Of a stretch of 64,000 nt of DNA, positions 44,836-52,892 are shown one piece after another. The DNA is from an uncultured Saprospiraceae bacterium. GTDB lineage: Bacteria; Bacteroidota; Bacteroidia; Chitinophagales; Saprospiraceae. Positions within the stretch are counted from its first letter, which is position 1; the number at the start of each line of letters is the position of its first letter. The position numbers and the translations under genes are program-made. Where the stretch lies: the NCBI GenBank assembly GCA_937980645.1, contig CALJPQ010000011.1, positions 62,001-126,000 on the forward strand, written 5' to 3'. The notes beneath the pieces were generated by a model that searched no databases, was not told where the DNA came from, and saw nothing but the letters and a program-made list of their open reading frames with translations.

Positions 44836-44923
44836 GGAGAGATGTCCGAGTGGTCGAAGGAGCGCGCCTGGAAAGTGCGTATACGCCAAAAGCGTATCCA
44901 GGGTTCGAATCCCTGTCTCTCCG
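44836..44923 (+). tRNA. tRNA-Ser (GGA)
   Basis: 88 bases with a long class-II variable arm. The acceptor stem is GGAGAGA/TCTCTCC with discriminator G. The anticodon loop CTGGAAA gives GGA, reading UCC and UCU. The T loop is GTTCGAATC. No CCA is encoded. Confidence 0.97.
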
Positions 44924-44940
44924 CCGCTGATGAACTCATA

Positions 44941-45029
<89 letters not shown>

Positions 45030-45038
45030 CGATGGAGC

Positions 45039-45070
45039 GCCTGATGGTCGAAAGGCCGTCAGGCATTTTT
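45039..45070 (+). terminator. Intrinsic terminator of the tRNA-Ser unit
   Basis: GCCTGATGG (45039-45047) pairs with CCGTCAGGC (45056-45064) with one G-U, followed by ATTTTTG. It begins 11 bases after the second tRNA. Confidence 0.8.
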
Positions 45071-45102
45071 GTTTTAGCGCTCAAAGCAATGCTGTATTTT
45101 TG
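45067..45102 (+). promoter_or_regulatory. Putative promoter of the GT-C gene (TTTTG-N23-TATTTTTG)
   Basis: TTTTG (45067-45071) in the terminator tail, 23 bases, then TATTTTTG (45095-45102). The leader to ATG 45225 would be about 120 bases, so an earlier start cannot be excluded. Confidence 0.45.
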
Positions 45103-45224
45103 CCTCAGCGGTGGCCTTTGTGCTGCCGCTGTTCCGCCCGCCCGAAGCAAGCGCGGGCGTCGCCATACGGGAGCGGGCGCCTTATTGCATAACCGGGGCG
45201 GCTCGCTCTTTTGCTTTCTGCGCG

Positions 45225-46826
45225 ATGGAAACAAATTGGAAAACACGCTATGGCTGGATAAGCGTCCTGATCCTTTTGCCGCTTTTTTACACCCTCTTCT
45301 ATGGGCGCTACGGCATCAACGAGACCGACGGCGGCTTTCTCACTGGGCTGGCTTGGCAGGTATTAAGCGGCAAAATCCTGTACGCCGATGTGGTATATGT
45401 GCGTCCGCCACTACCTGTGTGGATGCGCACGCTGGAGTTGCTCCTGCTGCCTGAGGCATGGGCAGTATGGGGCGAACGCGCGTTGTTCTATATTAAAGTA
45501 GCGGCATATAGCACGTTGGGAGCAGCCATCCTTTTGCCCGAAGGGCGGGAGCGCTGGCAGGTGGCAGTATTGATCTTTTTGCTTTCAGCACACCACTATC
45601 CGGCGGCGGCCTGGCATACGGTGGACGGGCTACTTTGGGGAGCATTGGGCTTTTGGGTGCTTTTTCGCCGTCCAACGTATTGGGCAGCGCTGATGGCTGG
45701 CGTGCTGCTGACGGCGGCGATGCTGTGCAAGCAATCTTTCTATCCTTTAGCCATCGCCGGCGTGGGCATCGCCGCCTGGGCCTATTCCTGGCGACATGGC
45801 GCTGCCGTGGCGCTGGGGCTGGTGCTGGGTTGGGGTGTCTTTTCGGCCTATTTGGGCGCCTTTGGGCTTTGGGATGGCTTTTGGGGCATGACCACAGGGG
45901 CTACCTCAGCAGCGCAGGCATGGCAGCACGGTGTGCTCGACTACTTCCGCATTCGCCCAGAGCTGGCCATAGCCAGTGTGTTGTTATTGGCCGCCACGGC
46001 ATGGTTCAGTCGGGATGAACGCCGTAGTCGCTGGGCGTTCGGTTTCTGGGTAATATGGTTATTCATGTTAGGTGCGGCCTTTGTCTGGGAGGTGCATATG
46101 CACCGTGCGTTTGTGGCGCCTTTTGCGCAAGTGCGCCTGTTGTTTTGGGTATCCAATGCCTATGCCCTGTGGCAATGGTATCGCGGTGAGTGGTCGGCTC
46201 AGCGCATGGCGCGCTATACTGCGCTGGCAGTCCTGAGCTGGAGCGCTGCCGTCAGTTGGGGCTATAACCTGCCCATTCTTTTCAGCGCGCCCTGGGCATT
46301 TGCGCTGTGGGATATTTCGCGGCGTCTGTCCGCTTCCGTACAGAACTACGTCCGCTACGGGAGCACAGTCGCCTATGTGCTGCTGCTTTTTGTTTTTTAT
46401 CAGGGCTACAAATGGGTCTATCGCGACGGCTATCGCGACGATATGACGATGCCACTGGGTCAGATATTCCCCGCACTGAACGGCATTTATACGACGCCAC
46501 AAAAGGCAGCGCTGCACGCCGAGCTGGCCGCGCTGGCTAAGCGCTACGGTCCCGATTTCACGGTGTTGCCCACCTTCTCGCAGGCCAACTTCCTGACGCG
46601 CACACGCCCGCCGCTGCCGCTCGATTGGGTCGTTCGGCGCGAAATGGGCCGCTACGAAGCCTTTGTGGAAAAGGAAGCCCTTCGCCAGCGTCCTGTTTTC
46701 TTCCTGGAAAAAACTGCCGTTCCTCTGCTGGACACCGACGCCGAACTGGCGTTGGTGAAAAAGCTGTACCGACAAGGTGAAGTGTTGGAGGAAACACTGC
46801 ACTTCATCGTCTTTCGCCTGCCTTAA
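45225..46826 (+). CDS. Polytopic GT-C-type glycosyltransferase-like membrane protein
   Basis: This 533-residue inner-membrane protein has about ten to twelve helices and a short C-terminal soluble part. After the first helix comes N-E-T-D-G-G-F-L-T-G-L-A-W-Q, then the Y-V-R-P-P-L loop. This is the acidic-loop pattern of PMT/ArnT-like GT-C enzymes, which use polyprenyl-phosphate sugars on the outer side of the membrane. The chosen ATG gives a normal start; a longer GTG-started version (45111) adds 38 residues without hydrophobic or family character. The acceptor is unknown, but glycosylation of surface proteins or lipids is plausible. It overlaps the convergent EVE gene by four bases. Confidence 0.7.
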   Translation: METNWKTRYGWISVLILLPLFYTLFYGRYGINETDGGFLTGLAWQVLSGKILYADVVYVRPPLPVWMRTLELLLLPEAWAVWGERALFYIKVAAYSTLGAAILLPEGRERWQVAVLIFLLSAHHYPAAAWHTVDGLLWGALGFWVLFRRPTYWAALMAGVLLTAAMLCKQSFYPLAIAGVGIAAWAYSWRHGAAVALGLVLGWGVFSAYLGAFGLWDGFWGMTTGATSAAQAWQHGVLDYFRIRPELAIASVLLLAATAWFSRDERRSRWAFGFWVIWLFMLGAAFVWEVHMHRAFVAPFAQVRLLFWVSNAYALWQWYRGEWSAQRMARYTALAVLSWSAAVSWGYNLPILFSAPWAFALWDISRRLSASVQNYVRYGSTVAYVLLLFVFYQGYKWVYRDGYRDDMTMPLGQIFPALNGIYTTPQKAALHAELAALAKRYGPDFTVLPTFSQANFLTRTRPPLPLDWVVRREMGRYEAFVEKEALRQRPVFFLEKTAVPLLDTDAELALVKKLYRQGEVLEETLHFIVFRLP

Positions 46827-47236
46827 AGGCGGGTCTGGCCCAACTCCAGCAACAGGCGAAATTCTTCTTCCGTCAGCGGCATCACCGACAGGCGCGGATT
46901 ACGCACCAAGCCTATCTGTTGTAGCCCGGGGTGGGCCTTAATTTCGAGCAGCGACACGGGGCGCTCAAAGGCGCGTACCGGCTCAACATCCACCGACGAC
47001 CAGTCTCCTCTGTCCGCCGTTGGGTCGGGGTAATGCTCGCGAATGACGCGCGCAATGCCTACGACCTCCAGCCCGATGTTGCTGTGGTAATACAGACACA
47101 GATCACCCACCCGCATCGCGCGCAGATTGTTACGCGCCTGGTAATTGCGCACACCGTCCCAACGAGTAAAGCCGTCGGCTACCAACTGCTGAAAACTGTA
47201 AACGTCGGGTTCGGATTTGATGAGCCAATACTGCAT
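46823..47236 (-). CDS. EVE-domain protein
   Basis: This 137-residue protein is a single EVE (PUA-like) domain. Typical features are Y-W-L-I-K-S-E-P at the start, W-D-G-V-R-N-Y-Q-A-R-N-N, and the strand L-C-L-Y-Y-H-S-N, where E. coli-like relatives have FYHS. EVE domains bind modified DNA or RNA bases; plain single-domain forms are widely conserved and poorly understood. The gene stands alone, convergent with the GT-C gene (4-base overlap). Confidence 0.93.
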   Translation of the reverse strand: MQYWLIKSEPDVYSFQQLVADGFTRWDGVRNYQARNNLRAMRVGDLCLYYHSNIGLEVVGIARVIREHYPDPTADRGDWSSVDVEPVRAFERPVSLLEIKAHPGLQQIGLVRNPRLSVMPLTEEEFRLLLELGQTRL

Positions 47237-47303
47237 GGTGCTTCTCCCGTTTTAAGGCAAAGATGGGCACGATGAGGCGGTTTCACCAAAGCCGAATGGA
47301 TGT

Positions 47304-47350
47304 AAAAAATTCGCCGCCCTCTTGTCTTGACAATACAAGAGGGCGGCGAA
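47304..47350 (-). terminator. Strong intrinsic terminator of the small exported-protein gene
   Basis: Arms 47310-47325 and 47335-47350 are perfect 16-base inverted copies around a 9-base loop. Read leftward, the T-tail comes from the A-run 47304-47309. The flanking A-run on the other side could make it work weakly in both directions. Confidence 0.9.
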
Positions 47351-47374
47351 AAAAGAAGCAACCAGCCGACTTGC

Positions 47375-47812
47375 CTAAGGTTTCTTCTGAGCAGCGGCCA
47401 TACCTGTAGCCGGTGAAATAGGCAGGATTTCAGCTTCAATATCCTTCGGCATAAAGACTACATAGCTCACTGTTTCGCGCAATTCTTCACCTTTAACCTT
47501 GACTACACGCTGCAAGTTGGGCGCCGAAATCGTCAAGAGGTCAGCCGTCAGGTCTCCTTTTAAATCGTAGCGCCCTACCTTGGCCAGCTGCTCCAGCGTG
47601 GACGCGCTGCCCGAAGGCAGAAACACATTTATCTCAATGCGTATAGTAGGTTGGTTCCAGATCTTCAAATCAACGGTGCCCGGCAATTCAAACTTAATTT
47701 TCCCAACACCATCGGCATTGAAGGATTTGGAAAAGGTCTTACCCGGCGTTTGAGCCAAAACAGAACTGGCAATTAACGCCAAGCTCACGGCAAATGGCAT
47801 AATGTATTTCAT
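47375..47812 (-). CDS. Small exported protein of unknown function
   Basis: This 145-residue protein has a signal peptide (cleavage after SSVLA). The mature part is short and beta-rich, with K-I-K-F-E-L-P-G-T-V-D-L-K-I-W and P-T-I-R-I-E-I-N-V-F-L-P, resembling the start of a DUF4097-type beta-helix or adhesin-like domain. No lipobox, Cys or sorting domain is present, so it is probably periplasmic or released. It has a well-defined promoter and a strong terminator, so it is a single-gene unit that may be highly expressed (inferred). Confidence 0.72.
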   Translation of the reverse strand: MKYIMPFAVSLALIASSVLAQTPGKTFSKSFNADGVGKIKFELPGTVDLKIWNQPTIRIEINVFLPSGSASTLEQLAKVGRYDLKGDLTADLLTISAPNLQRVVKVKGEELRETVSYVVFMPKDIEAEILPISPATGMAAAQKKP

Positions 47813-47837
47813 AGCGGGCCTCCTTTTTATTTAGCGT

Positions 47838-47868
47838 CAAAGGTATGCGCTTTTTTAGGAAAAAACAA
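47838..47868 (-). promoter_or_regulatory. Promoter of the small exported-protein gene (TTG-N20-TACCTTTG)
   Basis: On the minus strand TTG (47868-47866), 20 bases, exact TACCTTTG (47845-47838). It lies 25 bases before the start at 47812. Confidence 0.8.
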
Positions 47869-47987
47869 GATTTAGGTTAAAAAAAATTTCAAAAAACTTG
47901 CATTAGGATACGGTCAGATGTGTCTTCCGCTGCCTTATAGCCAAATGACATGTTCTTTTAACGAAAAGCAAACACGAGCGGGCAGTC

Positions 47988-47995
47988 TATCTTTG
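47988..47995 (+). promoter_or_regulatory. Putative -7 box (TATCTTTG) of tsaD
   Basis: Exact TAnnTTTG match, 29 bases before the tsaD ATG. No clear -33 element. Confidence 0.5.
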
Positions 47996-48024
47996 TCGAA
48001 ATTGTTCTGCTTTTTCATGCACCC

Positions 48025-49035
48025 ATGAGCGAAAAGGTAACCATACTGGCGATAGAATCTTCCTGCGACGACACCTCTGCGGCGGTGCTTCGCGACGGGG
48101 TAGTGCTGTCGAATTGCACAGCCAATCAAGAGGCGCACCGGCAGTACGGGGGCGTCGTGCCCGAACTGGCCTCGCGAGCGCATCAGGCCAACATCATCCC
48201 TGTGGTCGAGCAGGCACTTCGGCAGGCTGGCGTAGGCAAAGAAGACCTGTCGGCAGTAGCATTTACGCGCGGGCCCGGGCTGATGGGCTCACTCCTGGTT
48301 GGAACTTCCTTTGCCAAAGCGCTCGCCCTGAGCCTGGACATACCGCTCATCGAGGTCAACCATATGCAGGCGCATGTGCTGGCGCATTTCATCGAAGACC
48401 CCAAGCCCGCTTTTCCATTTATCTGCCTTACGGTCAGCGGCGGCCATACACAAATTGTGCTGGTGCGCGCCACACACGATATGGAAGTGCTGGGGCAAAC
48501 GCTCGACGATGCCGCTGGCGAGGCCTTCGACAAAGCAGGCAAATTGCTTGGGCTGGGCTATCCGGCCGGACCGGCGATTGACCGCTGGGCACAACAGGGG
48601 CAACCGCGCTTTGCTTTCCCGGAAGCCCAGGTGCCCGGGCTAAACTTCAGCTTCAGTGGCCTGAAGACGGCCATCCTCTACTTTTTGCGCGAACAGACGG
48701 CTTCCAACCCGCATTTCATTGAAAAAAACTTAGCCGACCTCTGCGCTTCAGTGCAAAGCGCCATTGTATCTACCCTGCTCAAGACGCTGCGCCGCGCCGC
48801 TCGACGGACAGGCATTCGCGAAATTGCCCTGGCCGGAGGCGTCAGCGCCAACTCCGAATTGCGCCACCGCTTCGAGGACTTGGGCCGCCAGGAGGGATGG
48901 AATACGTACATCCCTGCCTTCGAGTACTGCACCGACAATGCAGCCATGATCGGCATGGCCGCCTATTTCAAGTACCTGCGTGGCGAGTTTTGTGGGCAAG
49001 ATGCGGCACCTTACGCGCGCGGATTTCTGCCCTGA
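48025..49035 (+). CDS. tsaD: tRNA threonylcarbamoyladenosine synthase subunit TsaD
   Basis: This 336-residue essential enzyme transfers threonylcarbamoyl to A37 of ANN-reading tRNAs, with TsaB and TsaE. It has the ASKHA fold: I-E-S-S-C-D-D-T (residues 10-17), metal ligands His113 and His117 in N-H-M-Q-A-H, V-S-G-G-H-T-Q phosphate loop, G-L-K-T-A and the third ligand Asp in Y-C-T-D-N-A-A-M-I. Length and motifs are standard. It is followed by a 185-base gap with a dispersed repeat. Confidence 0.98.
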   Translation: MSEKVTILAIESSCDDTSAAVLRDGVVLSNCTANQEAHRQYGGVVPELASRAHQANIIPVVEQALRQAGVGKEDLSAVAFTRGPGLMGSLLVGTSFAKALALSLDIPLIEVNHMQAHVLAHFIEDPKPAFPFICLTVSGGHTQIVLVRATHDMEVLGQTLDDAAGEAFDKAGKLLGLGYPAGPAIDRWAQQGQPRFAFPEAQVPGLNFSFSGLKTAILYFLREQTASNPHFIEKNLADLCASVQSAIVSTLLKTLRRAARRTGIREIALAGGVSANSELRHRFEDLGRQEGWNTYIPAFEYCTDNAAMIGMAAYFKYLRGEFCGQDAAPYARGFLP

Positions 49036-49083
49036 GTCCGACAATAAGGGCGCTTGCCCTCCAAAGCAAACGCACTTCTAAAA

Positions 49084-49118
49084 CTGACCTTACACAAGGC
49101 CCCTGCGAAGCAAAAGGT
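49084..49118 (-). repeat. Dispersed element, copy C
   Basis: On the minus strand: ACCTTTTGCTTCGCAGGGGC followed by CTTGTGTAAGGTCAG. It matches copy A (17662-17695) nearly base for base and copy B (10486-10520) in its core. Its left neighbour (to about 49141) matches 17566-17587 with no palindrome between, unlike copy A. Confidence 0.6.
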
Positions 49119-49184
49119 TAAAAAAGAACATCCAAAGGCTTGAGCAGATAGGGCATCTCGACCGTGTGGAGCATCGGTTACCAC

Positions 49185-49214
49185 TTGCGCCTGTAGCATC
49201 TTGCCCTAATTTTG
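49185..49214 (+). promoter_or_regulatory. Promoter of the WG-repeat gene (TTG-N19-TAATTTTG)
   Basis: TTG (49185-49187), 19 bases, then TAATTTTG (49207-49214), ending six bases before the ATG at 49221. The transcript should start within a few bases of the start codon. Confidence 0.65.
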
Positions 49215-49220
49215 CCGCCC

Positions 49221-50243
49221 ATGACGCCGTCGCCATTGTTCAAAATTCGCCGTCGGGGCTTTCTGGGCTTTATGAATGCCAGTGGAGAGGTCGTTATTGA
49301 GCCGCAGTATTTAGAGGTTACGGACTTTCACGGTGGTTTTGCGCGCGTACGGCTCAACGACCGCTGGGTGCTGCTGGATGCATTAGGGCGGCTATATGTG
49401 AAGCGTCTCTACCGTGCTATTGGCTTGTTTTCCGAAGGGCTGGCTCGCGCTCAAGTCGTGCGGCTTTGGGGCTTTGTGGATGAGCATGGCGATGAGGCCA
49501 TTCCAGCGCGTTTTGATGTTGCCGACGACTTTTCCGAAGGGCTGGCCGCCGTTCAGATAGAAGGGCGAGCGGGCTACATAGACCGACAGGGGCGCCCGGC
49601 GTTGCCTTTTCAGTACACAGCTGCGGGAGCCTTTCGGCAGGGCCTTGCACCGGCAGCGGTAGAGGGTCAATGCGGTTTTATTGCTGCTGATGGAGCGTTT
49701 GTCATTGCACCGCGTTGGGACGGCTGCCAGCCTTTTGATGGCCCAGTAGCCGCAGTGGTGAAGGATGGGCGCTGGGGCCTCATTGACCGCCAGGGGGCCG
49801 TGATTTTGACGCCACAGTTTGAGTTTGCACCTCGCCAGCGTTTGGTGCAGTTTCACGAAGGCATGGCGTTGGCATTTTCGCAGGGCAGATACGGCTTTGT
49901 AGCGCAAGACGGAAAGGTGGCCATAGCACCTATGTTTGAGCGGGCCAACGAATTTAGCGAGGGGCTGGCTTTAGTCGAGATTAATGGCGCTTGCGGATAT
50001 GTTGACCCTGAAGGGCGTTTAGCCATTTTGCCCAAGTTTGAACGAGCCGGTGCCTTCAAGGAAGGTTTAGCACCCGCCCAAAGCAACGGACGCTGGGGCT
50101 ACCTCCGCCCCGATGGCAGCTGGGCTATTTCGCCAGTATTTGATACGGCCTTTCCGTTTGAGCACGGCCTGGCACGCGTTGTTGTCAGCGGCCAGTGGCG
50201 TTATATCACCTCAGAAGGCGAGGTGGTGTGGCAGGAAACTTAG
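49221..50243 (+). CDS. WG-repeat protein
   Basis: This 340-residue protein consists of about twelve WG repeats of roughly 24 residues. Typical units are W-G-F-V-D-E-H-G-D-E-A-I-P, Y-I-D-R-Q-G-R-P and G-Y-V-D-P-E-G-R, spaced by F-S-E-G-L-A-type turns. The repeats should fold as a beta-solenoid or propeller. There is no signal peptide or membrane helix, so it looks cytoplasmic, which is notable since many WG proteins are exported. No catalytic motif. It ends in a 4-base overlap with the convergent M14 gene. Confidence 0.85.
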   Translation: MTPSPLFKIRRRGFLGFMNASGEVVIEPQYLEVTDFHGGFARVRLNDRWVLLDALGRLYVKRLYRAIGLFSEGLARAQVVRLWGFVDEHGDEAIPARFDVADDFSEGLAAVQIEGRAGYIDRQGRPALPFQYTAAGAFRQGLAPAAVEGQCGFIAADGAFVIAPRWDGCQPFDGPVAAVVKDGRWGLIDRQGAVILTPQFEFAPRQRLVQFHEGMALAFSQGRYGFVAQDGKVAIAPMFERANEFSEGLALVEINGACGYVDPEGRLAILPKFERAGAFKEGLAPAQSNGRWGYLRPDGSWAISPVFDTAFPFEHGLARVVVSGQWRYITSEGEVVWQET

Positions 50244-52768
50244 AAGAACAAGGCGTTGTAAAGTAACATTTTCCCCTGCTCCCAAAAGCAGCGAAACACC
50301 GGGTCGTCCACGAAGAAGATAGCCTGCCCTTCGCCCATGCGTTGCGTTGCCACAATGGGCGTATTCTTCAGGCGCGGCCGTATTCGGCTACCGATGAAGC
50401 CGCGTGAGGCGAACGTCTCGCCCAAGCGGACAGGCGCGTGTGCTCCGGCTTCCAATTCGTAGCAGTAGTTGCTGTTTTTCAGTGAAAAGTATCGGCCTTG
50501 CAGCCCGAAAGCCAGCGGATGCGTGGCGTCCACTTCGGTCTGTACAATGGCTCCAGAGACCTGTTCGCTGATGCGCTCGCGCTCGCGGCTCTGGTAGGGT
50601 CGGTTGGAAAGAAGCGTTCCGGTAGTGTCCTTTTTGGGCTCGGGTCTTATTTTTAGTCCAAAGCCCTCTTTATCAGCAAATGCCTTTACGGCGCCTTCGA
50701 CAGTAATGAGGCGACCGCCCTGACGCATCCACTCTTGAAGCGTTTTGAGCGTGCTCTCGCTCAGGTTGTATGAGCCATTTGGAAAGATGATGACATTATA
50801 ATCGCTCAGGCGCACGCGCGGCAGGCGGTTGAAGGCAATCGGCGTGATGGGGTAGTCCAAATCCTGCTCAAACAGGTACCACAGGTGTCCGAAAGCGTTG
50901 TCGTCAGCTTCGTCGCCATAGATAAGGGCCACCTCAGGGCGATTAATGACGACAAAATTATCTGAACCCAGGTCTCGTCCCTTGTCTGCCCAACCGCTAA
51001 AGATGGGCCGCGCCTCTACATTAGCTGCACGGGCCACTTCCTGTATGATGCCATCCAACTCAGCACTCAGGGGCAGATTGTCGGCCCGGTTGATGACCAG
51101 CGCGCCCGGGGCATAGCTCTGGTCGGCGATAGAGAATGGCTGAAGAGCATAGCGCACCCGCACTCCGCGCTCCAATAACCTGGCCAGAAAGCGCGCTTCG
51201 GCTGGCGAGGCCCAGTGTACGCACCAGGCATAGGGAGAGGCGGCCAGGCGTACTTCCGGGGCTTCATAGGGTGCAAAGCCCCATTTAGGTTCTATTCGTT
51301 GCTTCACGGCATAGGCTTCCAGTCCGTAGGCGTAGGGTAGCGCCCAGGCCGTGATGTCGTAGGTGAGCGAGTCCGTCAGGCGATGTTCCGGCTCGAAGAG
51401 TACTTGCAGCAGCACCGAGTTGGGCTGGTAAGCACTGATAACGAGGTCCTTCTCTGCCAGGTCGAAGACAGTGTCTTTGTTAGCGGTGTAGCTGAAGCCT
51501 TTCAGGCTGCGCATGCTTACGCCTGCACGCCCATAGCGGATGTGGTGGCGGTCGAGTAAGCGACACAGTGCAGTAACCTGGTTAGGGTTGTTCGACGCCG
51601 ATATGACGAATGTGGTGTAGGCGCCTTGCGGTTGTGTGGCGTTGCGCTCAAAGTATTTGCGGAAGTTTTCTACTAAGGCTGCGGCATTTTGGCTGGCGAT
51701 TTCAATCGTGGAGCGGCTGGTTGTCAGGTGGTGCAGGATGCGGTCGTGCAGCGTCAGGGTATCGCCAGCTGAGGTGAGCACAGCGCGTCCGGCGGTAGAG
51801 TGCCCGGCCTGTTCGTAGGTCATTCCGATGGCACCAGTGAACATCGGGTACGTGTCGCCGTAGGAAGGGTAGAAGAGGTCAAAGACTTCTTTGGTAAAAT
51901 ACAGCCAGCCGTTGCGGTCGAAGTAGCGGGCGTGGTTTTGGCCCACGCGCGTCTGGAAGTCGCGTTGCCAGGCCGTGATGTAATCGTGTAGCGGCTCGGC
52001 GGCCGGGGCGAAATAGTAGGGATTGTCCACGCCCTGCTCGTGCAAGTCGGCATGTACATGGGGGCGCCAGCGGTGGTAGAGGGTTAAGCGTTGTTGCGTT
52101 TCGATTTGTGTGGCCCAGGCCCAGTCGCGGTTCAGGTCGAAATGGTAGTGGTTGGTTCGCCCCCGAGGCCAGGGCTCCGTGTGTTCGCGTCCGTCAGGGA
52201 TGGGGTTTTTGCGTCGGTTGCTCACGCTCCGATACCAGTGTGTGTAGCGGTCGTAGCCGTCAGGGTTGAGCGAAGGGTCGAGGATAACTACCGTGTTCTT
52301 CAGCCATTGCCGCACTTCCGCCTCCGTTTGGGTGGCTAATTGCCAGGCCAGCAACATACTGCATTCCGAGCCTGAGGGTTCGTTTCCGTGCACGCTCATG
52401 CTCAGCCACACAATGGCCACCGGCGGTTGGTTACCGCTGTGCGGCTCCTGGCCACCGGGTTCGGTCATTGCTATGTGCTGCTGACGTATCCGTTCCAGTT
52501 GAGCCATATTTTCGGGCGAGGAGAAATACGCTACCTGCAACGGGCGGCCTTCATACGTAGTGCCGTAGCGCTCCAGACGCATTGTCTTGGTCGCATTAGC
52601 GGCTAAGTACTCGAAGTAAGCCACTTGCAAGTGATGCGGTGTGAATTGCTCGCCCAAACGGTGCGGCAAAAACTCATCCGGACTTTTCAGAGGTGTTTGA
52701 GCCGAAAGAGGTAGCGCCGAAAAACGCCACAGCAGGAGTAAGGCAAAGGAAATGCGCAGGCAGTTCAT
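50240..52768 (-). CDS. Exported M14-family zinc carboxypeptidase
   Basis: This 842-residue protein has a signal peptide (start at 52768, cleavage near LSAQ). An M14 peptidase domain follows: zinc ligands His127 and Glu130 in S-V-H-G-N-E-P-S-G-S-E, His243 in A-D-L-H-E-Q-G, and a likely catalytic Glu in M-T-Y-E-Q-A-G. Residues about 550-840 form a second alpha/beta region resembling a class-I glutamine-amidotransferase fold (D-Y-N-V-I-I-F-P-N-G-S-Y). No sorting domain is seen, so it is probably periplasmic. Next to a secreted endopeptidase, it would fit peptide trimming after extracellular proteolysis (inferred). Confidence 0.88.
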   Translation of the reverse strand: MNCLRISFALLLLWRFSALPLSAQTPLKSPDEFLPHRLGEQFTPHHLQVAYFEYLAANATKTMRLERYGTTYEGRPLQVAYFSSPENMAQLERIRQQHIAMTEPGGQEPHSGNQPPVAIVWLSMSVHGNEPSGSECSMLLAWQLATQTEAEVRQWLKNTVVILDPSLNPDGYDRYTHWYRSVSNRRKNPIPDGREHTEPWPRGRTNHYHFDLNRDWAWATQIETQQRLTLYHRWRPHVHADLHEQGVDNPYYFAPAAEPLHDYITAWQRDFQTRVGQNHARYFDRNGWLYFTKEVFDLFYPSYGDTYPMFTGAIGMTYEQAGHSTAGRAVLTSAGDTLTLHDRILHHLTTSRSTIEIASQNAAALVENFRKYFERNATQPQGAYTTFVISASNNPNQVTALCRLLDRHHIRYGRAGVSMRSLKGFSYTANKDTVFDLAEKDLVISAYQPNSVLLQVLFEPEHRLTDSLTYDITAWALPYAYGLEAYAVKQRIEPKWGFAPYEAPEVRLAASPYAWCVHWASPAEARFLARLLERGVRVRYALQPFSIADQSYAPGALVINRADNLPLSAELDGIIQEVARAANVEARPIFSGWADKGRDLGSDNFVVINRPEVALIYGDEADDNAFGHLWYLFEQDLDYPITPIAFNRLPRVRLSDYNVIIFPNGSYNLSESTLKTLQEWMRQGGRLITVEGAVKAFADKEGFGLKIRPEPKKDTTGTLLSNRPYQSRERERISEQVSGAIVQTEVDATHPLAFGLQGRYFSLKNSNYCYELEAGAHAPVRLGETFASRGFIGSRIRPRLKNTPIVATQRMGEGQAIFFVDDPVFRCFWEQGKMLLYNALFF

Positions 52769-52791
52769 TTTTTTGCTTTGAAAAAACAAAG

Positions 52792-52833
52792 GAAAAAACG
52801 CCGCCCATTCTGCGTTACCGCAAATGGGCGGCG
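52792..52833 (-). terminator. Intrinsic terminator of the secreted metallopeptidase gene
   Basis: CGCCGCCCATT (52799-52809) and AATGGGCGGCG (52823-52833) form a perfect 11-bp stem. Read leftward, a T-run follows from the A-run 52793-52798. It separates this gene from the M14 gene on the same strand. Confidence 0.85.
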
Positions 52834-52892
52834 CGCCCTTTTTCGCCAAAAGGCGGGCAAACATCCATCAATTTCTTCAATAAGCGGCGTTT

